Positions 1-8,208 of a DNA stretch of 23,477 nt are shown here, piece by piece. A model generated the notes under the pieces. It did not search any database, was not told the origin of the DNA, and saw only the letters and a program-made list of their open reading frames with translations. The number at the start of each line of letters is the position of its first letter. Within the stretch, counting starts at the first letter, position 1. Position numbers and translations under genes: made by a program. Source of the DNA: GCA-2730975 sp964576585 (GTDB lineage Bacteria > Verrucomicrobiota > Verrucomicrobiia > Opitutales > Seribacteraceae). The DNA lies in assembly GCA_964576585.1 (NCBI GenBank), contig CAZNWO010000042.1, positions 1 to 23,477 of the forward strand, read 5' to 3'.

Positions 1-621
1 GTTAAGTCTTATGTGGAAGGACAGGAATCCATCATGAAGTGGTCCGAAAAAGGGAGTGTAGGAACCTTTGTCTATACCAGTAGTTCTTCCGTGTATCCGC
101 AGACCGGCAGACGTCTTGTGGATGAGACCGCTTCCTCCGATGGCGTCTCGGAATTGGCAGGCTTGCTTCTTGCTGCCGAGCAGTTCGGATTTCCCGGCGG
201 TGATTCGGTTGGGCGTTCCTTTGTCCTTCGTTTGGGCGGACTCTATGGACCAGAGAGGCATTTACTCTTGGATAGCGTTCGTAACGGTGAGGAACTTTCA
301 GGCAATGGCGACCGTGTCCTTAACCTGATTCATCGTGATGATGCCGTCTCGGCAATTTTTGCAGTTCTGGGCTCGCCGGAAAGCAATGTTGGGCGTATCT
401 ACAATGTCACGGATGGACATCATGCTTCGAGAGCTGAGATCGTTGATTGGCTCTCGACCAAGTTGGGAGTCGAAAAGCCATCCTTTTCGGAGGATGACTC
501 GGAAGATCAGCCGAATCGAAAGGTCAGTAATGATCGAATTCGTGACGAATTGGATTGGACGCCTTCCTTTCCCTCATTTCGATCCGGTTACGAATCGTTC
601 CTAGATTCGGCTAATGATTAG
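1..621 (+). CDS. NAD(P)-binding SDR-family epimerase/dehydratase, YeeZ-like, C-terminal part
   Basis: The reading frame is open from the first base of the window, so the N-terminus with the glycine-rich nucleotide-binding loop lies upstream. The visible 206 residues resemble an extended/atypical short-chain dehydrogenase of the YeeZ type. A beta-strand leads into YTSSSSVY, followed by a VDET stretch, then LRLGGLYGPERH, and a later IHRDDAVSAI segment that is typical of these epimerase-like folds. The usual catalytic YxxxK is absent: the equivalent stretch reads SELAGLLLAAEQ, as in atypical SDRs. Dinucleotide binding is therefore likely, but epimerase chemistry is not shown and the substrate is unknown. 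The stop TAG lies 51 bases before ybaB on the same strand. Family confidence is good; function confidence is low. Confidence 0.8.
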   Translation, partial: VKSYVEGQESIMKWSEKGSVGTFVYTSSSSVYPQTGRRLVDETASSDGVSELAGLLLAAEQFGFPGGDSVGRSFVLRLGGLYGPERHLLLDSVRNGEELSGNGDRVLNLIHRDDAVSAIFAVLGSPESNVGRIYNVTDGHHASRAEIVDWLSTKLGVEKPSFSEDDSEDQPNRKVSNDRIRDELDWTPSFPSFRSGYESFLDSAND

Positions 622-672
622 TGCATTGAGTCCTTTTTTCACCTGATTTCAAACTTCTAAAGGACTGTTCAT

Positions 673-981
673 ATGGTTGGAGTGGGAAAGCTTCTAAAGC
701 AAGCGCAGAAAATGCAGAAGAAGATGGAGGAAGCCCAAGAGCTTCTTTCCGAGGAAATTCTGGAAGTTTCCGGAGGTGGCGGAGCCGTAACAGTCAAGAT
801 TAACGGACAGGGAGAATTTCAGGAATTGTCGTTGGATCCCGATTTTCTCAAGGAAGATTCGGATTTTGTCTCGGAAGCTATTCTTCAGGCAATTCGCGAT
901 GCTTCGGAAAAGGCAAAGAAGAGGAGCGAGGAAGCTATGGCCGACCTATCTGGCGGCCTTCAAATGCCGGGACTCTTCTAG
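673..981 (+). CDS. ybaB: YbaB/EbfC family nucleoid-associated DNA-binding protein
   Basis: This 102-residue protein matches the family in length and pattern. It has an N-terminal charged helix rich in K, Q and E (KLLKQAQKMQKKMEEAQELL), a glycine-rich beta turn (SGGGGAVTVKINGQGE), then LSLDPDFL and a C-terminal helix ending in SGGLQMPGLF. Family members are small dimeric DNA-binding proteins thought to compact or organise DNA. The ATG is preceded by AAAGGA at 659-664, about eight bases upstream, one of the clearer ribosome-binding sites in the window. recR follows 35 bases downstream, the classic ybaB-recR pairing. The usual upstream partner dnaX is not adjacent; the gene before it is the YeeZ-like protein. 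Confidence 0.95.
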   Translation: MVGVGKLLKQAQKMQKKMEEAQELLSEEILEVSGGGGAVTVKINGQGEFQELSLDPDFLKEDSDFVSEAILQAIRDASEKAKKRSEEAMADLSGGLQMPGLF

Positions 982-1016
982 TTTTCCATGGAACTTGGCC
1001 GATTGAATCCTCTACA

Positions 1017-1613
1017 GTGACGCCAAGATTCGAAGAGCTGCTTAGACAACTTAAGAAACTGCCCGGACTTGGTCATCGCTCCGCAGAGCGGATAGCCCTT
1101 CATCTCCTCGTTGAAAAACCTGAGACTCTAGATGAACTCGTCCAGACTATGCAGGATACCGGTTCATCGGTGCGATCCTGTATTACCTGCGGAAACCTGA
1201 CCGAGAGCGATGTCTGCACAATTTGTGCCGACTCTGAGCGAGAAAAATCGAGGATCTGCTTGGTGGAAAGGGTGCCGGATCTTTTTGCCATTGAACGATC
1301 CGGTGCTTATCGAGGACTTTATCACGTTTTGCAGGGGAAGCTTTCCCCAATTCGGGGAATTGGCCCTGATTCTCTTAATCTTTCGGGTCTCGCTTTTCGC
1401 TTGGACAAAGAAGAGGTCAAGGAGGTCATTCTGGCAATAGCGAACGACTTGGAAGGAGAAGCCACGTGTCATTATATCGTAGACCAGATCATTGGCGACA
1501 GAGAGCTACTGGTAAGTAGGATCGGCTTCGGGATTCCGAGTGGGGCTGGTGTGACCTTTGCCGACGAAACGACTTTGCGGAGTGCATTGGAGGCCCGAAG
1601 AGGCTTTTCTTGA
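1017..1613 (+). CDS. recR: Recombination protein RecR
   Basis: RecR works with RecO (and RecF) to load RecA on gapped DNA. The 198-residue product has the full family layout. A helix-hairpin-helix region (about residues 10-33, LKKLPGLGHRSAERIALHLL) is followed by a four-cysteine zinc finger (C55, C58, C67, C70). A Toprim domain then starts near residue 80 (ICLVERVPDLFAIE), with GKLSPIRGIGPDSL in the conserved position. The start is GTG: the only nearby upstream ATG, at 988, is out of frame, and starting here gives the normal family N-terminus. No strong Shine-Dalgarno is visible. The stop lies three bases before the amidase start, suggesting cotranscription. Confidence 0.96.
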   Translation: MTPRFEELLRQLKKLPGLGHRSAERIALHLLVEKPETLDELVQTMQDTGSSVRSCITCGNLTESDVCTICADSEREKSRICLVERVPDLFAIERSGAYRGLYHVLQGKLSPIRGIGPDSLNLSGLAFRLDKEEVKEVILAIANDLEGEATCHYIVDQIIGDRELLVSRIGFGIPSGAGVTFADETTLRSALEARRGFS

Positions 1614-1616
1614 TTT

Positions 1617-2960
1617 ATGGATCTCAAGTACCAATGCCTTTCTTGCACTAAAGCCACCAAACTACTTCGTATGTTTTTTCCTTCCGTCGAGGTACGATTT
1701 CTCAGTAAGTTTTCGGCATTTTGTTTTGGTGTTACTGTTCTCCTTGTGAGTCATCTTTTCGCTTTGGAATTGCCCGTTTTGACCGAAAAACCCAATTGGT
1801 CTCGCTTGGACAAGTATCACAATGTCATCAGTCGCGAGGAGTTCGAGCGGTTGCTTCGAGAAGTTTATGTTCCGAGAAAAGCATGGTCGGACGGATGGTT
1901 GGAGATAAAGGATAAACTTGTCCGTATTCGTATGGGGGGCGAGAAACAGGAATGGTACGAACTTCCCTTTGCCTCCGATTCCAATGCCTCTCTTGGAAAA
2001 CGTCCTGAAGAGTATTGGCGTTCGGGGGAAACCCTCCGATCTCAAGCAATGGAGAAGCCGCTTGATGGTTTTCGCATAGCCTTGGATCCTGGTCACATCG
2101 GGGGAAAGTTTTCGGAAATGGAGGGACGCCACTTTATGGTCGGGGACTCCGAGGTAGTTCGTGAGGGCAACCTTGCCTTGGAGGTGGCAAAACTCTTGGT
2201 TCCTCGTCTGGAGTTTCTCGGAGCCACCTCTTTTCTCGTAAGAAAAAACTCCCGGCCGGTCACTGTTGCGAGACCCAGGACTCTTTTCGGGGAGGCCGAG
2301 GAATGGCTTAGTAGAAGAAATGCATTCGGACCTGCTCTTCGCAGCAAGCGTGAAAAGCGAAAACTTATTCGGCGGAGAAGCGAAATCCTTTTTTTCAGAA
2401 CGAGCGAGATCATAGCTCGCTCAAAGAGGGTCAACCAAGTGTTGCGACCCGACTTTGTGGTTTGTCTTCACTTGAACGCTGCTGCTTGGCCCGATCCATC
2501 GAAACCTTCGCTCGTCGACGAAAACCACTTTCACGTACTTGCCAACGGTGCCTACATGGGAGGGGAGGTCGCCTTGGAAAACCAGCGTCTCGAGATGCTC
2601 GTAAAGTTACTCAATCGTTCTCATCGCGAGGAAAGAAGTTTGGCGGAATGTATGGCGGTTTCCTTTTCAAGAGCCACGGGCTTGCCGGCATTCGAATACA
2701 AGGGGCCTAATGCCGTAAAGGTGGGGGACGTTCCAGGAGTCTGGGCCCGTAACCTTATGGCCAATAGACTGTACGAGTGCCCCGTTGTCTTTCTGGAGCC
2801 CTATGTGGCCAACTCCAAGGAAGCGTTCGCACGCATCCTTTCTGGGCATTACCAAGGAGTAAGGAACGTGGCAGGCAAAACCAGAGTAAGCCTATTGGAG
2901 GAATATGCGGATGCCGTGGTCGCAGGCATTGTCTTACATGCAGCAGGCCATGCCCGCTGA
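1617..2960 (+). CDS. Exported N-acetylmuramoyl-L-alanine amidase (Amidase_3-like)
   Basis: Zinc amidases of this family cleave the bond between N-acetylmuramic acid and L-alanine in peptidoglycan. The expected metal and catalytic residues are visible: DPGH with H160, E183 in VREGN, H285 in CLHLNA and E394 in FLEPY. Residues about 28-49 form a hydrophobic export segment ending near FALELP. About 100 residues precede the catalytic domain, and a very basic segment lies between E183 and H285, longer than is usual. The chosen ATG lies three bases after recR. A second in-frame ATG at 1671 (M19) would give a more ordinary signal peptide, and neither has a clear Shine-Dalgarno. The gene converges on the DUF1501 gene with a 17-base gap and no visible terminator. 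Confidence 0.88.
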   Translation: MDLKYQCLSCTKATKLLRMFFPSVEVRFLSKFSAFCFGVTVLLVSHLFALELPVLTEKPNWSRLDKYHNVISREEFERLLREVYVPRKAWSDGWLEIKDKLVRIRMGGEKQEWYELPFASDSNASLGKRPEEYWRSGETLRSQAMEKPLDGFRIALDPGHIGGKFSEMEGRHFMVGDSEVVREGNLALEVAKLLVPRLEFLGATSFLVRKNSRPVTVARPRTLFGEAEEWLSRRNAFGPALRSKREKRKLIRRRSEILFFRTSEIIARSKRVNQVLRPDFVVCLHLNAAAWPDPSKPSLVDENHFHVLANGAYMGGEVALENQRLEMLVKLLNRSHREERSLAECMAVSFSRATGLPAFEYKGPNAVKVGDVPGVWARNLMANRLYECPVVFLEPYVANSKEAFARILSGHYQGVRNVAGKTRVSLLEEYADAVVAGIVLHAAGHAR

Positions 2961-2977
2961 TGTAGAGGGTAATTCTT

Positions 2978-4348
2978 TTAGGCTAAGATTTTTCTTGCGA
3001 CCTTGCCGTAGACGTCGGTTAGGCGGAAGTCGCGCCCAGCGTAGTTATAGGTCAAGCGGGTGTGGTCTAGGCCCAGCAAATGAAGCATAGTGGCGTGGAG
3101 GTCGTGGAAATGCATTTTGTCCTCCACTGCGGCGATGCCGTGTTCGTCGGTGGCGCCATGGCGCATGCCGCCTCGTACACCACCACCGGCCATCCAGAAA
3201 GTGAATCCCGTGGAATTGTGGTCGCGCCCGTCGGGACGTTTGACATGCGGTGTACGCCCGAATTCTCCACCCCAGACGACTAAGGTCTCCTCGAGCATGC
3301 CGCGCTGATCCAAGTCGGTCAGGAGTGCAGCCAATGGTTGGTCGGTGGCTCTGCAGTTGGACTGCAGTCTGCCTCGCAAGCCGTTGTGCTGGTCCCAGTT
3401 GGCATGGGTCAGTTCGATGTAGCGCACTCCAGTCTCGGCCATGCGACGGGCGAGCAGGCATTGACGCCCAAAGTCGCTGGTGTCTTTGCCGTTGATGCCA
3501 TACAGGTCGAGCATGCTTTGGGGTTCGTCGGAAAGGTCGAGAATCTCGGGCACCGAGGACTGCATCCGATACGCCAGTTCGTAAGACTTGATTACGCCGT
3601 CAATGCGCTGGTCGCTCGGCTTCTGCCGGCGCAGGTTGCGATTCATCGACTGGATGAGATCGATTTGCTTGCGCTGCAAACCGGACCCGAGCGTATTGTT
3701 GGACAAGTTGCCAATGGTGGCCTCATCCACTTTCGTGTTGAGATTGCCGATGGCTGTCCCTTGGTAAACTGCGGGCATGAAGGCACTGCCGTAATTCTGC
3801 GCTCCGCCTACCCGCGTGGGTGGCTTGATGGTAACGAATCCTGGGATGTCTTGATTCTCTGTGCCCAGTCCGTAACTCACCCAAGCTCCCACGCTGGGTC
3901 GTACGAACTGGAAGCTTCCGGTGTGGAGTTGGACAAAGCATTGAGGGTGAACGGGGACGTCCGCGTGCATGCCGTTCAGTAGGCAGAGCTTGTCGGCTTG
4001 CTTGGAGAGGTGGGGGAAAAGTTCTGAGATGGGCAGGCCGCTTTTGCCGCGCTTCTTGAACCGGAATGGGCTCCCGAGCAATTTTCGGTTACCAAAACCA
4101 GCGGTCTTTCCCTCGTCTCGCAAGAGGTTCGGTTTGTAGTCGAAGGTGTCGACATGGGAGGGGCCGCCCCGCATGCAGGCGAAGATGACTCGCTTGGCTC
4201 GGGCGGGGAAATGGGGGCCGCGAGGTATGCTGCGGGCTGCGAGCGCTTGCTCTGTGGCGAGACCGGCAAAGGCCAAGTACCCGAAGCCAGTCGAGATCGT
4301 CTTGAGGGCGTCTCGTCGGCTTAAGTTGTTAACTAAGGTTTCGTTCAT
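2978..4348 (-). CDS. DUF1501 domain protein, Tat-exported
   Basis: The 456-residue product is a typical DUF1501 protein. This family is related to the alkaline phosphatase/sulfatase fold and is abundant in Planctomycetota and Verrucomicrobiota; its activity is not established. Residues 10-16 (SRRDALK) form a twin-arginine motif, followed by a hydrophobic stretch and an Ala-x-Ala-type cleavage region near residue 38, so Tat export is likely. Family landmarks include GGPSHVDTFD (61-70), GGEFGRTPH (360-368), GRDHN (374-378) and HFHDLHAT (413-420). On the coding strand AAAAGG precedes the ATG by eight bases. It is the last gene of a minus-strand run, 40 bases behind a propeller gene and two genes behind the PSCyt1/DUF1549/DUF1553 gene. 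DUF1501 genes commonly neighbour that family. Confidence 0.93.
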   Translation of the reverse strand: MNETLVNNLSRRDALKTISTGFGYLAFAGLATEQALAARSIPRGPHFPARAKRVIFACMRGGPSHVDTFDYKPNLLRDEGKTAGFGNRKLLGSPFRFKKRGKSGLPISELFPHLSKQADKLCLLNGMHADVPVHPQCFVQLHTGSFQFVRPSVGAWVSYGLGTENQDIPGFVTIKPPTRVGGAQNYGSAFMPAVYQGTAIGNLNTKVDEATIGNLSNNTLGSGLQRKQIDLIQSMNRNLRRQKPSDQRIDGVIKSYELAYRMQSSVPEILDLSDEPQSMLDLYGINGKDTSDFGRQCLLARRMAETGVRYIELTHANWDQHNGLRGRLQSNCRATDQPLAALLTDLDQRGMLEETLVVWGGEFGRTPHVKRPDGRDHNSTGFTFWMAGGGVRGGMRHGATDEHGIAAVEDKMHFHDLHATMLHLLGLDHTRLTYNYAGRDFRLTDVYGKVARKILA

Positions 4349-4388
4349 TTCCCCTACCTTTTGATCATTGCTTTGAGAAAGGTTCTCT

Positions 4389-5651
4389 TCAAGTTCCTTT
4401 TATGCAAACGAGGCGTTTGAAAAGTCGGAGGTAGAGGTCGCCGTTGGCGAGGGCAGGAGTCGAGTGACAGACTTCGTCGAGATCGGTTACGGCCAGTTGA
4501 CGGAACTTGTCGTCGTCCGCGATGGCTACCACCTTGCCGTAGGCGGAAACACAGAAAATGACGTTTCCTGCACACACGGGCGAGCCGTAGAAGGTATCCT
4601 TTACGCCCTCGGTTCGGGCTTTCCAGACGACCTTGCCGGTGTCGGGTCGCAGGCAGGTCACGACGCCGTTGTCGGCCCAGAGGTAGAGGCGGTTCTTGGT
4701 CAGGAGGGGGGTGGGGATGTGGGGAACGGTATCTTCAAGTCGCCAAACTTCCTTTGCTTTGCCGTCTTTGCTGGCGGAGGCCGGTCGTATGGCGACGAGG
4801 TGCTTGTCGAGAGTGGTGAACCCGCAGACGCCGAGCACGAGGTCACCTGCCACGATGGGTGACGAGATGGCCCGTTCGGCATGGGGTCGGCCGAAGACTG
4901 ATAGTTCCCAGAGTGGTTTCCCCTTTTGCGGATCGACGCTGGTTACTCCTAGCCACCAGTTGGTGAAAATAAGTTCCTTTTTGCCATTGGGTGCGGAGTA
5001 TACGCAAGGGGTGGAAAAGGTCAGGCGTTTGCTGTCGCGGGGGATCTTCCAGCGCGTTTCCCCCGTCTTGCGGTCGATCGCCAAGAGAAAGCCACCGCCT
5101 TTCTCTATGTCGTTGGGGAGTACAACCAAGTCCTCGTGCACGATGGGTGAGACACCAAAGCCGTGGTTGCCAATCACTTTGCCGAAATTCCCCTGCCACA
5201 GTTGCTTGCCGTCGTGCGACAGGGCCGTCACCTTCAGTTCGGTCTGGTTCCCCCATGCCACGTAGACCGCATCGGAGTCGACCGCCGGAGTGCTGCTGGC
5301 AAAACTGTTCCGCTTGTTCGCCTTGTGCGTCTTGAAGGCAAATGTCTTGGTCCAGAGCACCTTGCCCGAACGGGCATCCAAGCAGACTACCAAGCGCTCT
5401 GTACCTTTTGAGCGAGCGGCATTGAGAAAGACTTTGTCACCCCAGACAGCAGGCGACCCGTGGCCCTCGCCGGGAAGTTCGGTTTCCCAGCGGATGGTGT
5501 CCTTGGACCATTTCGCGGGGATGGCGAAGTCAGCTGTTCCGATTCCATTGGGTCCGCGAAAGCGTGGCCAGTTGTCTTTGACGTCGGCCCACAAGTTGAT
5601 GTTTCCAAGAAGGAAGAAGGTCAGGGCATAGTTCACGAGACTGGTTTTCAT
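4389..5651 (-). CDS. Exported PQQ-like beta-propeller protein (FRGP type), first copy
   Basis: This 420-residue protein starts with a signal peptide (MKTSLVNYALTFFLLGNINLWA). WPRFRGPNGIG follows, then repeated blade motifs in which a strand is followed by D-x-x-(T/S)-G-K/E-x-x-W: DARSGKVLW, DRKTGETRW, DPQKGKPLW and RPDTGKVVW. These mark a PQQ-like or BamB-like eight-bladed propeller. PQQ binding itself is not shown and there is no visible alcohol-dehydrogenase heme motif. A longer in-frame version reaching 5750 would overlap the PSCyt gene upstream and put 33 non-signal residues in front, so the ATG at 5651 is preferred. It lies 16 bases after the PSCyt gene stop and 40 bases before DUF1501, consistent with one transcript. 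Its specific role is unknown. Confidence 0.9.
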   Translation of the reverse strand: MKTSLVNYALTFFLLGNINLWADVKDNWPRFRGPNGIGTADFAIPAKWSKDTIRWETELPGEGHGSPAVWGDKVFLNAARSKGTERLVVCLDARSGKVLWTKTFAFKTHKANKRNSFASSTPAVDSDAVYVAWGNQTELKVTALSHDGKQLWQGNFGKVIGNHGFGVSPIVHEDLVVLPNDIEKGGGFLLAIDRKTGETRWKIPRDSKRLTFSTPCVYSAPNGKKELIFTNWWLGVTSVDPQKGKPLWELSVFGRPHAERAISSPIVAGDLVLGVCGFTTLDKHLVAIRPASASKDGKAKEVWRLEDTVPHIPTPLLTKNRLYLWADNGVVTCLRPDTGKVVWKARTEGVKDTFYGSPVCAGNVIFCVSAYGKVVAIADDDKFRQLAVTDLDEVCHSTPALANGDLYLRLFKRLVCIKGT

Positions 5652-5667
5652 CGTGTCTCGTTTCGAA

Positions 5668-8145
5668 TTAATCGAGATAGCGGAACTCGGCGCTGGCGAA
5701 GAGCGCGTGACAGAGGTGGGCGAGGGCTTCGGTGGCGGCTGGATCACCATTGTCGGCTAGTGCTTCCTGATGGAATTGCATGGCTCGGGCAAGTTCTTTT
5801 CCGCTAGGCGACCTCGCCAATGCGCGTTGGTAGGCATTGGCAATGAGAGTCTCGGTGGCTGTGTTCTCCTCGGTCAGGAGACTTTCGGCCATGGCCTTGG
5901 CTTGTTTGATGACAAAGGGCGAATTAAGGAGGAAGAGCGCTTGGGCCGGGACCGTGGTCTCTTGTCTGCGGCCCACGATCATGCTTGGTTCGGCGAAGTC
6001 GAAGGCCCGAAGGATTTCAGGCAAATGGTTCCGGACGATGGGCAGATATACGCTGCGATGGGTAACGTTTTCCACGGCACTCTCTGGGATAGTAATTCCT
6101 CGTCCGATGTTGCCGTTGCCGACCTTGGCTACTATTGATTTCTCAACCGGAGTGAGATCCAACTGACCAGATGCGGCTAGGATGGCATCGCGCAGAGCCT
6201 CGGCCTCGAGACGCCGGACGTTGGCTCGCCACAAGAGCCTGTTTTCGGGGTCTTTCTTAAAGCTCACTGGATTTTCCCCGGTAGCTAGGCTATAGGCCCG
6301 GGTTAGGACGATTTCACGGATCATTTTCTTGACTGACCAGTCGTTAGCTTGGAAACGCAGTGCGAGATAATCGAGGAGTTCGGGATGGGATGGGGCTTCG
6401 CCGGAGGCTCCGAAATTGTCCACCGTGCGTACGATGCCCTGACCGAAGAGGTGGTGCCAGATTCGGTTTACCATTACGCGGGCGACTAAGGGGTTATCTT
6501 CATGGACAAGCCATTCGGACAATTGCAGTCGCCCGCTCTTTTTAATGTCTGGCCGTGGGGCTTTCTTGATGTGCAATACGCTGAGATAGCCTCGTGGAAT
6601 GGTTTGGCCCAAGTTGTCGACGTCTCCGCGCAGGTGTACCCTTATATCTGATGAGCTTTCCGCATCGAGCACTCCCATGGCATATGCCGGGGTTTTCGGC
6701 GTGTTCTTTTTCAATTCCTTGATGCGGGCATTGGTAGACCTCACTTGCTCGGCGCATTCATCCATTTTGGCCTGCATGCCTTCCTCGTCTTTTCTTCTCC
6801 TCAGGACATTGAGTTGGTTCTGGGCTTTTTTCAGTTTCTTGCCGAGTTCGGCCAGTTTGCGCTTGTGCTTGTCCAGTTCGACTTTCAATTCCTTGGCGTT
6901 TTCTCCCATTGGGATCAAGCTGCCGACTTGCCGGTTCCCGTTGCCACCGCGAGTGCCGTAAAAGGTTTTCGTGCTGCGGAAGATTCCCGCCATGGCGTAG
7001 TAGTCCTCGGTCGGTATGGGGTCGAATTTGTGGTCATGACAGCGGGCGCAGGAAACGCTCAACCCCAAGGTTGCTCGGGTCGCTACGTCGATCTGCTCGT
7101 CGACGACGTCCATCAGGAAAACGTTCTTGTTGCGCTGGTTGAGGGATTTCGGACCCATGGCGAGAAACCCGGTGGCCACGATCAGTTCCTCTTCTTGCTT
7201 GGCGTCTCGCGGACTCATTAGATCCCCTGCAATCTGTTCCTTGATGAACTGGTCGTAGGGCTTGTCTTCGTTGAAGGATTTTATGACATAGTCACGGTAG
7301 CGCCAAGCGTGTGGGTAGGTGAAGTTGCGTTCCATTCCCGTGGACTCGGCGTAGCGGGCGACGTCCATCCAGTGTCGCCCCCAGCGCTCGCCGAATTGGT
7401 GCGAGGCAAGTAGTTCGTCGACTACCTTCTCGAAAGCCTTGCCGGAATCGTCGTCGAGAAAAGTTTTCATTTGCACCCGACTAGGAGGCAGACCGATCAG
7501 GTCGAAATAAAGTCGACGCAGGAGCACGGTCTTTGGGGCATCAGCAACAGGGTGCAAACCAGTAGCTTCCTGTTTGTCCAAAATGAAACGGTCGATGTCC
7601 GAATGGGCCCAGTCCGCCTGCTTGGGTTGCGGAACCTTGTGGGTTGCCGGTTTCTTGAAGGCCCAGAAGGAAGCCGCTTCTTCCCAGTCGAATTTTTTCT
7701 TCCAGTCATTGGCGGATGTTGTCTCATTGGCGATGATCTCGGAATTCCTTGCCTTGGGGAAGGGGAGTTTCATTTGCACCCAAATCGCCAATGACTTGAT
7801 TTCGATGAGGGACAGAGGTTTGGCGAGAGGTGGGTGGGTGCGCTCTTTTCCAACCTGCTTTAGTCGCACCACCTGAAAGAGTCTGGTCTGCCCCAACTTG
7901 CTTCCGGGCAGAGCAACCGGTTTGCCGGATGCGCCTCCTTGGAGGAAACCTTCGCGGTGATCGAGGCGAAGATCGCCTTCCAGCTTCTTTGCCTTTGTGG
8001 AGTGACACTCAAAGCAATGCTTGGCAAGCAGAGGGCGAACTTTCTTCTCAAAGAATGCTATTTGCTGCGACTTGAACGGTTGCGCGGCAAGTCCGGAAGC
8101 AAACAGGGCTATGAAGGGTAAGCAAGCGTATGTCCTTAATTGCAT
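5668..8145 (-). CDS. PSCyt1/DUF1549/DUF1553 (PSD1-type) exported protein with c-heme motif
   Basis: The 825-residue protein has a signal peptide (residues 1-21, ending GLAAQ). A planctomycete cytochrome-c-like PSCyt1 domain follows, with heme-binding CFECH at 44-48. A DUF1549 domain (about 182-395) contains DIDRFI, FGERWGRHWMDVARYAES and a second CxxCH, CARCH, at 366-370 followed by DHKFDP. A charged helical, probably coiled-coil stretch (about 415-482) precedes a DUF1553 domain (about 535-805) with NPLVARVMVNRIW. The family is typical of Planctomycetota and Verrucomicrobiota, where many copies accompany DUF1501 proteins. Covalent heme attachment outside the cytoplasm is predicted from the motif, and the electron partner is unknown. 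The gene stands first in a compact trio with the propeller and DUF1501 genes. Confidence 0.93.
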   Translation of the reverse strand: MQLRTYACLPFIALFASGLAAQPFKSQQIAFFEKKVRPLLAKHCFECHSTKAKKLEGDLRLDHREGFLQGGASGKPVALPGSKLGQTRLFQVVRLKQVGKERTHPPLAKPLSLIEIKSLAIWVQMKLPFPKARNSEIIANETTSANDWKKKFDWEEAASFWAFKKPATHKVPQPKQADWAHSDIDRFILDKQEATGLHPVADAPKTVLLRRLYFDLIGLPPSRVQMKTFLDDDSGKAFEKVVDELLASHQFGERWGRHWMDVARYAESTGMERNFTYPHAWRYRDYVIKSFNEDKPYDQFIKEQIAGDLMSPRDAKQEEELIVATGFLAMGPKSLNQRNKNVFLMDVVDEQIDVATRATLGLSVSCARCHDHKFDPIPTEDYYAMAGIFRSTKTFYGTRGGNGNRQVGSLIPMGENAKELKVELDKHKRKLAELGKKLKKAQNQLNVLRRRKDEEGMQAKMDECAEQVRSTNARIKELKKNTPKTPAYAMGVLDAESSSDIRVHLRGDVDNLGQTIPRGYLSVLHIKKAPRPDIKKSGRLQLSEWLVHEDNPLVARVMVNRIWHHLFGQGIVRTVDNFGASGEAPSHPELLDYLALRFQANDWSVKKMIREIVLTRAYSLATGENPVSFKKDPENRLLWRANVRRLEAEALRDAILAASGQLDLTPVEKSIVAKVGNGNIGRGITIPESAVENVTHRSVYLPIVRNHLPEILRAFDFAEPSMIVGRRQETTVPAQALFLLNSPFVIKQAKAMAESLLTEENTATETLIANAYQRALARSPSGKELARAMQFHQEALADNGDPAATEALAHLCHALFASAEFRYLD

Positions 8146-8167
8146 TTATTCCAAACCTGCATTCCAG

Positions 8168-8182
8168 TCTCTCAAAGAGAGA
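8168..8182. repeat. Short perfect inverted repeat (hairpin) in the PSCyt gene leader
   Basis: TCTCTC and GAGAGA flank a three-base AAA spacer, giving a perfect six-pair stem. It sits between the stop of the 172-residue protein gene and the start of the PSCyt1/DUF1549/DUF1553 gene. On the transcribed (minus) strand no run of U follows it, so it is not a standard terminator. It could be a leader or processing hairpin, or chance. Confidence 0.25.
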
Positions 8183-8208
8183 TGTAGATTTTCTTGGGAT
8201 TTAGTTGC

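Noticed and set aside
3338..3982. A 214-codon plus-strand open frame opposite the DUF1501 gene
   Set aside because: It lies wholly antisense to a clear DUF1501 coding sequence, has no recognisable domain, and reflects G+C-rich codon structure.
4696..5265. A 189-codon plus-strand open frame opposite the first propeller gene
   Set aside because: It is antisense to repeated propeller blades with clear D-x-x-x-G-K-x-x-W motifs, and has no domain of its own.
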